Shown: positions 7,940 to 20,346 of the stretch, in pieces | How positions within the stretch are numbered: the stretch's first letter is position 1 | How the letters are laid out: each line of letters opens with the position of its first letter | Assembly (NCBI RefSeq): GCF_038087665.1 | Contig: NZ_CP149925.1 | Location: 496,001-560,000, forward strand | Origin: Gallaecimonas sp. GXIMD4217 | GTDB taxonomy: Bacteria > Pseudomonadota > Gammaproteobacteria > Enterobacterales > Gallaecimonadaceae | Length of the DNA stretch: 64,000 bases | Direction: 5' to 3' | Made by a program: the position numbers and the translations under genes | Notes under the pieces: generated by a model | Databases searched by the model: none | Told to the model about the DNA's origin: nothing | The model's input: the letters and a program-made list of their open reading frames with translations, nothing else

Positions 7940-8905
7940 ATGCGTGATGTTATTGAATTAAAAGCCCAGGCCGATCAGCAGCATCTGGGGCAGAGGTTGG
8001 ATCAAGTTCTGGCGAATTTGTTCCCCGATTATTCCCGCTCCAGGCTGAAAGAGTGGATCCAGGCCGGTCACGTGTGCCTGGACGGTGAGGTAGTGGACAA
8101 GCCCAGGCACAAGATCCTGGGAACCGAAGTCATTGAACTGAAAGCCGAAGTGGAATCGGAGGATCGCTGGGAGCCCCAGGAGATGGCACTCGACATCGTC
8201 CATGAAGACGACGACATCCTGGTCATCAACAAGCAGGCGGGCTTGGTGGTGCATCCCGGGGCCGGCAATGCCGACGGCACCCTGCTCAACGCTTTGCTGC
8301 ACCATTGCCCCGAGATAGCCCTGGTACCTCGGGCCGGTATCGTCCACCGGCTGGATAAGGACACCACCGGCCTGATGGTGGTGGCGAAAACGCTGGCGGC
8401 CCAGACCCATCTCGTTTCGGCACTACAGGCCAGGGACATTACCCGTGAGTACGAGGCCCTGGCCATAGGCATCATGACCGCCGGAGGCACCGTCGAGGCG
8501 CCCATCGGCCGCCACCCCACCAAGCGGACCCATATGGCCGTGGTAGAAGGGGGCAAGCCCGCGGTCACCCATTATCGGGTGGCGGAAAAGTTCCGCTCCC
8601 ATACCAGGCTGCGGCTGCGCCTGGAAACGGGGCGTACCCACCAGATCCGCGTCCATATGGCGCACCTGGGTCATCCGCTCCAAGGCGATCCGCTCTATGC
8701 GGCCAGGGTTCGCTTGATGGCGGGGGCCGACGAGACAACCCGTGAAGCCCTGCAGCAGTTCCGTCGTCAGGCCCTGCATGCGGCCATGCTGCGTCTGCAT
8801 CACCCCATCAGCGGCGAGGAGATGACCTGGGAAGCGCCGATACCGGCGGATATGGTCCACCTTTACGAGGTATTGAGGCGCGATCAGAAGCTGCATGAGT
8901 CTTGA
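7940..8905 (+). CDS. rluD: 23S rRNA pseudouridine synthase RluD
   Basis: A 321-residue RluA-family pseudouridine synthase. An N-terminal S4 domain (LDQVLANLFPDYSRSRLKEW) precedes the catalytic domain with HRLDKDTTGL; the catalytic aspartate is residue 139, the same number as in E. coli RluD. The later RTHQIRVHMAHLGHPL motif is also intact. RluD modifies uridines 1911, 1915 and 1917 in helix 69 of 23S rRNA. The start at 7940 gives MRDVIELKAQ; longer upstream extensions lack homology. It overlaps the following pgeF by 11 bases, and the pair is conserved with divergent bamD. Confidence 0.95.
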   Translation: MRDVIELKAQADQQHLGQRLDQVLANLFPDYSRSRLKEWIQAGHVCLDGEVVDKPRHKILGTEVIELKAEVESEDRWEPQEMALDIVHEDDDILVINKQAGLVVHPGAGNADGTLLNALLHHCPEIALVPRAGIVHRLDKDTTGLMVVAKTLAAQTHLVSALQARDITREYEALAIGIMTAGGTVEAPIGRHPTKRTHMAVVEGGKPAVTHYRVAEKFRSHTRLRLRLETGRTHQIRVHMAHLGHPLQGDPLYAARVRLMAGADETTREALQQFRRQALHAAMLRLHHPISGEEMTWEAPIPADMVHLYEVLRRDQKLHES

Positions 8906-9620
8906 ATGGATAGAAGGGATCTTCCCGGCCAATGTGGCGGCCTGTTTCAGTAATCGTGAGCAGGGCGTCAGTCAGGGAAGCTTTGCTGGTTTCAACCTGG
9001 GCCGCCATGTGGGAGATGTGCCCTCCCGGGTCGACTACAACAGGCGGGTATTGCAGCACCGCTGCGGCCTGCCCGCTGAGCCGGCCTGGCTTGACCAGGT
9101 CCATGGTACCGAGGTGCTGTATCGACCGGCACGGCCAGGTCTGTCCGCCGATGGCTGCTGGACAGATCGGGTCGGCGAGGCCATGACGGTCATGACGGCG
9201 GACTGCCTGCCGGTACTGCTGGCCAGTGAAAATGGCCAAAAGGTGGCTGCCGTCCACGCCGGCTGGCGGGGGCTGGCTGCCGGTATCCTGCCCCGGGCCA
9301 TTGCCCGGATGGGCGTCTCCCCTGGGGAGCTTATTGCCTGGGTTGGACCTGCCATAGGCCCGTCCGCCTTCGAGGTGGGCAGCGAAGTGCGAGAGGCCTT
9401 CCTGGCTGCCATGGCGGGTGCTGATGAGTGTTTTCAGCCTCGACAAGAGCGTTTCCTTTGCGATCTTCCAGGCTTGGCCCAGAGGCAGATGCACGAGCTG
9501 GGTGTTGCCCGTATTCACCTGTCCGGACTCTGTACCTATTCACAGCCCCAGCGCTTTTATTCCCATCGCCGTCAGGCCCCTACCGGAAGAATGGCTTCGT
9601 TGATCTGGCGCAAGGCCTGA
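8895..9620 (+). CDS. pgeF: Peptidoglycan editing factor PgeF (YfiH, multicopper/laccase-domain family)
   Basis: A 241-residue YfiH/LACC1-type protein. It carries the family motifs [35 protein letters not shown] and a C-terminal [15 protein letters not shown], in which the histidines and cysteine bind a metal. The family has been called polyphenol oxidase; work in E. coli shows removal of L-Ser misincorporated in peptidoglycan precursors, and related proteins act as purine nucleoside phosphorylases. It is translationally coupled to rluD through an 11-base overlap. Confidence 0.93.
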   Translation: MSLEWIEGIFPANVAACFSNREQGVSQGSFAGFNLGRHVGDVPSRVDYNRRVLQHRCGLPAEPAWLDQVHGTEVLYRPARPGLSADGCWTDRVGEAMTVMTADCLPVLLASENGQKVAAVHAGWRGLAAGILPRAIARMGVSPGELIAWVGPAIGPSAFEVGSEVREAFLAAMAGADECFQPRQERFLCDLPGLAQRQMHELGVARIHLSGLCTYSQPQRFYSHRRQAPTGRMASLIWRKA

Positions 9621-9621
9621 C

Positions 9622-9652
9622 CTTGAAAGTCGGCCGCACTGCTCCCACATAG
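9622..9652 (+). promoter_or_regulatory. Candidate sigma-32 (heat shock) promoter for clpB
   Basis: CTTGAAA at 9622-9628 is a perfect match to the sigma-32 -35 element. After 15 bases comes CCCACATA at 9644-9651, close to but not identical with the CCCCATNT -10 element. It lies just after pgeF and 30 bases before clpB, the right place for heat-shock control of a ClpB gene. Confidence 0.65.
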
Positions 9653-9681
9653 ATCCCAAGCATCATTGTGGAGGAGCTGAC

Positions 9682-12255
<2,574 letters not shown>

Positions 12256-12258
12256 GGG

Positions 12259-12284
12259 AAAGGGGGCTCAGCCCCCTTTCTTAT
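12259..12284. terminator. Terminator after clpB
   Basis: AAGGGGGCT-CA-GCCCCCTTT forms a 9-bp stem with a very short loop followed by CTTATT. The stop codon of the convergent DUF4124 gene lies inside it, so the hairpin can serve both genes. Confidence 0.8.
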
Positions 12285-12708
12285 TGCACATTGCTTCGAC
12301 CAGCCTCTCGTGCTCGTCGATCTGCTGCTGCTTTTCTTCTCCCACCAACAGGGTGAAGTTACCCTGTTCATCCTTGACCCTCACCCGGTCGTAGGTTTTC
12401 AGGGTCGCCAGGTTGTCCTTGGCCCTTTGGCACTCCGCCTCGATGCGAGCGGTCATTTTCTCCAGTGGGCTTTGGGCTTCCTCCTCGGTGGCAGCGGCCT
12501 GTTGTTCCTGCACAGCCGTGCTGCTGGGCTTGGGCGCATTGACCACCATGGGCTGGGCATGCTGGTTCTGAGGCGGAGTCTGTGAGAAGTGGACATTGCC
12601 CTGGGCATCTGTCCAGCGGTAAACCACGTTTTCCTTTTCCTTGTCTGCGGCCGCTGCCGCCAGAGGCAGTATCAGCAGCCACCAGGGGCTAAGCTTTACC
12701 ATATTCAT
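12268..12708 (-). CDS. DUF4124 domain-containing secreted protein
   Basis: A 146-residue protein with a signal peptide (MNMVKLSPWWLLILPLAAAAA) and, directly after it, the DUF4124 motif VVYRWTDAQGNVHFSQTPP. This domain is common in periplasmic proteins of gammaproteobacteria; its function is unknown. The C-terminal half is charged and probably helical (MTARIEAECQRAKDNLATL, EEKQQQIDEHERLVEAMC). Two ATG codons, 12708 and 12702, are possible starts. It converges on clpB and is divergent from pssA. Confidence 0.85.
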   Translation of the reverse strand: MNMVKLSPWWLLILPLAAAAADKEKENVVYRWTDAQGNVHFSQTPPQNQHAQPMVVNAPKPSSTAVQEQQAAATEEEAQSPLEKMTARIEAECQRAKDNLATLKTYDRVRVKDEQGNFTLLVGEEKQQQIDEHERLVEAMCNKKGG

Positions 12709-12801
12709 ATATCCCGTTTTACCCTCCCTTGGGAGGAGCTTTGACGCTGTGTTATCTTAGCTAACCGATTCTTGCATCTTTGCCAAGTGAGTTAACACCT
12801 T

Positions 12802-13614
12802 ATGAGCGAACACAAGATGGCAGAGGCCGCCCGAAGCAAAGGGATTTATCTGCTGCCTAACCTTTTTACCACTGCGGGGCTGTTCTCTGGCTTCTATGCC
12901 GTTGTCGCTTCCATGCAGGGCCACTTCACGGCAGCGGCCGTTGCGGTCTTTATCGCCATGCTCTTTGACGGCCTGGACGGGCGTATTGCCCGCCTTACCA
13001 ATACTCAGAGTGCCTTTGGTGCCGAATATGATTCAATGGCAGATATGGTTTCCTTTGGTATAGCCCCTGCCTTGGTTTCCTACAACTGGGCCTTGTCCGG
13101 TCTTGGCAAGATTGGCTGGCTGGCGGCCTTTGTCTTTGCCGCCGCGGCCGCCCTGCGCCTGGCCCGTTTCAACACCCAGGTCGGGGTGGCCGACAAGCGC
13201 TATTTCCAGGGCTTGGCCAGCCCCGCCGCTGCCGCCATCGTGGCCGGCATGGTCTGGCTGGGCAGCGAATACGGCATTGAAGGCAGCAGCATCTCCTGGC
13301 TGGTGGCCTTGATCACCCTGGTCGCCGGTCTGCTGATGGTGTCCAACTTCCGCTACCCGTCCTTCAAGGAAGTGGACTGGAAGGGTAAGGTGTCCTTCCT
13401 GGCCATCCTCATCGTACTGGCGGTGCTGGTGGTGGTATCCATAGAGCCGGCCCTGATCCTGTTCACCATCTTCAGCCTCTATGCCCTGTCCGGCCCCATC
13501 ATTACCATCCGCTCGGTCAAGAAGCTCAAGATAGAGCATGTGGTCGGTGATGAAGACGAGCAGGACGCCGACTTCCAGTCACCGGAAGACGGCGCTGATA
13601 AGCCGAAAGAATAA
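12802..13614 (+). CDS. pssA: CDP-diacylglycerol--serine O-phosphatidyltransferase (membrane type)
   Basis: A 270-residue polytopic membrane enzyme of the CDP-alcohol phosphatidyltransferase family. The signature D-G-x2-A-R-x8-G-x3-D-x3-D is fully present (DGRIAR, then GAEYDSMAD). It makes phosphatidylserine from CDP-diacylglycerol and serine, the precursor of phosphatidylethanolamine. This is the PssA type of Bacillus and many marine gammaproteobacteria, not the soluble phospholipase-D-like PssA of E. coli. About six further hydrophobic segments follow, then an acidic cytoplasmic tail (DEDEQDADFQSPEDG). A strong terminator follows. Confidence 0.93.
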   Translation: MSEHKMAEAARSKGIYLLPNLFTTAGLFSGFYAVVASMQGHFTAAAVAVFIAMLFDGLDGRIARLTNTQSAFGAEYDSMADMVSFGIAPALVSYNWALSGLGKIGWLAAFVFAAAAALRLARFNTQVGVADKRYFQGLASPAAAAIVAGMVWLGSEYGIEGSSISWLVALITLVAGLLMVSNFRYPSFKEVDWKGKVSFLAILIVLAVLVVVSIEPALILFTIFSLYALSGPIITIRSVKKLKIEHVVGDEDEQDADFQSPEDGADKPKE

Positions 13615-13641
13615 AGAAAGGGCCTTTAGGCCCTTTTTTTA
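13615..13641 (+). terminator. Terminator after pssA
   Basis: AAAGGGCCT-TTA-GGCCCTTTTTTT: a GC-rich stem with a T7 tract, starting directly after the pssA stop. Confidence 0.88.
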
Positions 13642-13711
13642 TGAGAAGCCTTTGCCGCCAGTTCCTGTCTTATGATCAGAAGAGACAGTAGAGGTAGCCA
13701 CAGGAGGCCTC

Positions 13712-13981
13712 ATGAAGACCCTTGCTTTCGCAGCCCTGATCGCAGCACTGCCCCTGGTGGCAGCGCAGCAGCCCGCGGTCTACAGTCAATCCGGAGTTAA
13801 GGCCACCTTCTATAAGGTTCAGCCGCAACAGGGTGAGATGCTCGACATGGAAGACATCAACCGTTTCACCGAGCAAAACCCCAGCGCGGCCGGCTTCAAT
13901 GAAGAGCAGGCCAGGAAGATGCCGGCGCTGTCCTACGGTGGTGTCAGGGCGACCTACTATCGGCCGGTGAGCAAGAAGTGA
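13712..13981 (+). CDS. Small secreted protein of unknown function
   Basis: An 89-residue protein with a short signal peptide (MKTLAFAALIAALPLVAAQQ) and a good ribosome site (CAGGAGG about 5 bases before the ATG). The mature part of about 70 residues holds two similar short segments, SGVKATFYKVQP near the start and GGVRATYYRPVS at the end, which look like an internal repeat of a V-[KR]-A-T-[FY]-Y motif. There are no cysteines. I do not recognise a family. It stands alone between the pssA terminator and the rRNA operon promoters. Confidence 0.6.
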   Translation: MKTLAFAALIAALPLVAAQQPAVYSQSGVKATFYKVQPQQGEMLDMEDINRFTEQNPSAAGFNEEQARKMPALSYGGVRATYYRPVSKK

Positions 13982-14010
13982 GCGGTTGAACGCCGCTTAT
14001 CGAAAAGCGT

Positions 14011-14038
14011 TTGACACCCCGCCGTATCTACGTAGAAT
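14011..14038 (+). promoter_or_regulatory. rRNA operon promoter P1
   Basis: TTGACA at 14011-14016, 16 bases, then TAGAAT at 14033-14038, followed by a GC-rich discriminator (GGCGCCTCG). The strict spacing, consensus -35 and GC discriminator are typical of stringently controlled rrn P1 promoters. Confidence 0.8.
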
Positions 14039-14112
14039 GGCGCCTCGCTTCGGGAGGAAAGGCAAGGCGCCATTACTTTGGAAGCGATTCTGAAAAGACC
14101 GAAACAAAGGGC

Positions 14113-14140
14113 TTGACAGAAAATCCGGAGTCGGTAGAAT
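14113..14140 (+). promoter_or_regulatory. rRNA operon promoter P2
   Basis: TTGACA at 14113-14118, 16 bases, then TAGAAT at 14135-14140, followed by GCGGCTCCCGC. It repeats the layout of P1 exactly, 102 bases downstream, giving tandem promoters as in E. coli rrn operons. Confidence 0.8.
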
Positions 14141-14168
14141 GCGGCTCCCGCTTCGAGAAGAAGCGAAC

Positions 14169-14182
14169 GTTCTTTAACAATG
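14169..14182 (+). promoter_or_regulatory. rrn leader boxA antitermination site
   Basis: GTTCTTTAACAATG closely matches the rRNA boxA (TGCTCTTTAACAAT), the RNA site bound by NusB/NusE to prevent premature termination. It lies in the leader, about 110 bases before 16S. Confidence 0.75.
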
Positions 14183-14292
14183 TGACCAAGCAATCTGTGT
14201 GGGCACTCGAGGTTGTGAAAATTCCCAAAAACGAATTTTCAATGAACTCGAAGTGTTCAAACACTTCAGCAATTCATTGAGCACAAACTTTT

Positions 14293-15843
<1,551 letters not shown>

Positions 15844-15917
15844 CCTTTAGGGATGACACGTCTCGAAGTGTCCACACAGATTGCTTGGTCAGATGGTTTT
15901 AGAGCGAATTGCGGTGT

Positions 15918-15994
<77 letters not shown>

Positions 15995-16002
15995 CACTAT
16001 TC

Positions 16003-16078
16003 GGGGCTATAGCTCAGCTGGGAGAGCGCCTGCTTTGCACGCAGGAGGTCAGCGGTTCGATCCCGCTTAGCTCCACCA
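16003..16078 (+). tRNA. alaT: tRNA-Ala (TGC)
   Basis: A 76-base cloverleaf with acceptor GGGGCTA, anticodon TGC in the TTTGCAC loop, T-loop GTTCGATC, and an encoded CCA. It follows tRNA-Ile by 8 bases in the rRNA spacer. Confidence 0.96.
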
Positions 16079-16083
16079 TATGT

Positions 16084-16159
16084 GTCCCCTTCGTCTAGAG
16101 GCCTAGGACACCGCCCTTTCACGGCGGTAACAGGGGTTCGAATCCCCTAGGGGACGCCA
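16084..16159 (+). tRNA. gltT: tRNA-Glu (TTC)
   Basis: A 76-base cloverleaf with acceptor GTCCCCT pairing to AGGGGAC, anticodon TTC in the CTTTCAC loop, T-arm GGGGTTCGAATCCCC, and an encoded CCA-like end (GCCA). It is the third spacer tRNA. In many gammaproteobacteria Ile-Ala and Glu are alternatives in different rrn operons; here all three are together. Confidence 0.95.
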
Positions 16160-16217
16160 CTCTCGCTCGAGAGGCCAAAGCTAAATCTCACGATTTACCT
16201 TTGGCTTTTTTTAGCCA

Positions 16218-16232
16218 TGCTCTTTAACAATT
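16218..16232 (+). promoter_or_regulatory. Spacer boxA antitermination site
   Basis: TGCTCTTTAACAATT, a perfect boxA core, placed about 140 bases before 23S. It corresponds to the second boxA found in the 16S-23S spacer of E. coli rrn operons. Confidence 0.78.
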
Positions 16233-16369
16233 CGGAAAGCTGATAACACTGCAAATTTAAACGAGTCACTCTCTACTTGATGAGTGTCCGGCGAAAACCA
16301 GGTGTTAGTCAACATACGGCATTTTCTTCGGAAAATGGTTCGCGTCAGCGAAACCCTTCGGGGTTGTAT

Positions 16370-19264
<2,895 letters not shown>

Positions 19265-19427
19265 ACAACACCCAAAGGGTTTTGTAGGCAGAGATTGTTC
19301 CAGACAATCTTCTGCACTTCCGCCATCCATGGCGGTCGGGCACTCAGAGAGAGTGACTTAGATTACAGAGTTATCAGCTTTTACCGAATTGACTTAACTG
19401 GCCGCAAGGCGGGTTAAGAAACGAATT

Positions 19428-19546
19428 TGCTTGGCGGCAATAGCGCTGTGGAACCACCTGATCCCATCCCGAACTCAGCAGTGAAACGCAGTAGCGCCGA
19501 TGGTAGTGTGGGGGTTCCCATGTGAGAGTAGGTCACTGCCAAGCAC
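19428..19546 (+). rRNA. rrf: 5S ribosomal RNA
   Basis: A 119-base 5S rRNA with TGCTTGGCGG at the 5' end pairing to CTGCCAAGCA at the 3' end, and the conserved CCGAACTCAG and AGTAGCGCCGATGG segments. A terminator follows. Confidence 0.95.
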
Positions 19547-19559
19547 CTATTAAACGTAG

Positions 19560-19587
19560 AAAGCCACCCGTAGGGGTGGCTTTTTGC
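19560..19587 (+). terminator. rRNA operon terminator
   Basis: AAGCCACCC-GTA-GGGGTGGCTT followed by TTTGCG: a 9-bp stem about 15 bases after 5S rRNA, ending the operon. Confidence 0.88.
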
Positions 19588-19668
19588 GTTTACAGCGCCT
19601 GACGGCACTACTTCTCACATGGGAATGAAGAAAGTGCCGCGCAGCGGCTTCCTACCCCATGTGGAGTT

Positions 19669-19765
19669 GGGTGAAGCCCGAAACCCAAGCACGGCTTGGG
19701 TGCGGCTGAACGCGAGGCCCCGGATGGCCGAGCCGGCACCCGTCACCAGGGACGGTTATTACGCC
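19669..19765 (+). repeat. Hairpin-bearing intergenic repeat, copy A1
   Basis: Copy in plus orientation. It has GGGTGAAGCCCGAA, then the hairpin ACCCAAGC-ACG-GCTTGGGT at 19683-19701, then GCGGCTGAACGCGAGGCC, the core GGATGGCCGAGCCGG, and ACCAGGGACGGTT. The order of blocks is the same as in the reversed copies B1 and B2 and in the copy near 55.5 kb, while the stem sequence differs. Confidence 0.8.
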
Positions 19766-19788
19766 ACCTGGCCTGCACCTTCTTGCCC

Positions 19789-19919
19789 TGAGTTGCCACC
19801 CATCCCTGGGAGCTCATTCCGGCCGGCACCTCCTGTGTACCGGCGCTCAGCTGCGTGAAAGCGGTGCTTTCACTTCGAGCTTCGCCCAGCGATTTTGTCC
19901 CATGCAAGATATGCAACGG
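19789..19919 (-). repeat. Hairpin-bearing intergenic repeat, copy B1
   Basis: Copy in minus orientation, 131 bases long, and a near-identical direct repeat of 19977-20107 (about 10 mismatches, 92% identity by eye). Its hairpin is GTGAAAGC-GGT-GCTTTCAC at 19855-19873. On the minus strand the core reads GGTGCCGGCCGGAATGAG followed by CAGGGATGGG, matching the other copies. Confidence 0.82.
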
Positions 19920-19976
19920 CTCAGCAGCGTAGGGTTGGTTAGCGTAGCGTAACCCACCGAAGGCGCCTTATTGTCT

Positions 19977-20107
19977 TGAGTTGCCACCCATCCCTGGTAA
20001 CTCATTCCGGCCGGCACATCCTGTGTCCCGGCGCTCAGCTGCGTGAAAGCCGTGCTTTCACTTCGATCTTCGCCCAGCGATTTTGTCCTATGTAGCATAT
20101 GCAACGG
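19977..20107 (-). repeat. Hairpin-bearing intergenic repeat, copy B2
   Basis: Copy in minus orientation, 131 bases, paired with B1 as a direct repeat with a 57-base gap between them. The hairpin is GTGAAAGC-CGT-GCTTTCAC at 20043-20061. Differences from B1 are mostly substitutions in the loop and in the distal end. Confidence 0.82.
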
Positions 20108-20135
20108 TTCCAGCTTAAAAGAACTGCCTGGCTGT

Positions 20136-20176
20136 CAGGCCCCGGATGGCCGAGCCGGCACCCGTCACCAGGCATG
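20136..20176 (+). repeat. Hairpin-bearing intergenic repeat, truncated copy A2
   Basis: Only the core survives: GGCCCCGGATGGCCGAGCCG continues into GCACCCGTCACCAGG, identical to copy A1 over about 36 bases, followed by CATGGTT. The hairpin part present in the other copies is missing. Confidence 0.7.
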
Positions 20177-20346
20177 GTTAACGACAGTGGCCTGTGGGGC
20201 TGCCTTCGAATGCGTCGGCAAGCAAATGGATTAAATATTTACTTGGCTGACACCTCGTTGCCTAAAAAGATTGGTTTATATCGTTGTGAATTGACTGCCT
20301 GCCTCTAAACTTGAATCACCCCATCAAGGAAGATTCAAGGTCAAGG

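Larger units (their letters stand above)
19588..20346. other. Non-coding region between the rRNA operon and the giant surface gene, made mostly of repeat elements
   Basis: I see no credible gene in these 760 bases. They hold four copies or parts of one hairpin-bearing repeat (listed separately): one forward, two reversed, and one forward truncated. Near 19613-19625, TCTCACATGGGAA is a 13-base inverted match to the 3' part of the 5S gene (19515-19527). The last 150 bases are AT-richer and probably contain the promoter of the gene at 20347. Open frames in the region overlap the repeats and have no homology that I recognise. Confidence 0.75.

Noticed and set aside
14011..14280. Open frames within the rRNA operon and its leader
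   Set aside because: They overlap promoters and structural RNA; no ribosome site or homology.
19669..20176. Possible CRISPR array or insertion sequence
   Set aside because: Copies differ in orientation and spacing, there are no spacers of constant size, no cas genes, and no transposase or target-site duplication is visible.
19847..20310. Small open frames in the region after the rRNA operon
   Set aside because: They lie inside the repeat copies; the two similar peptides reflect the DNA repeat, not protein conservation.
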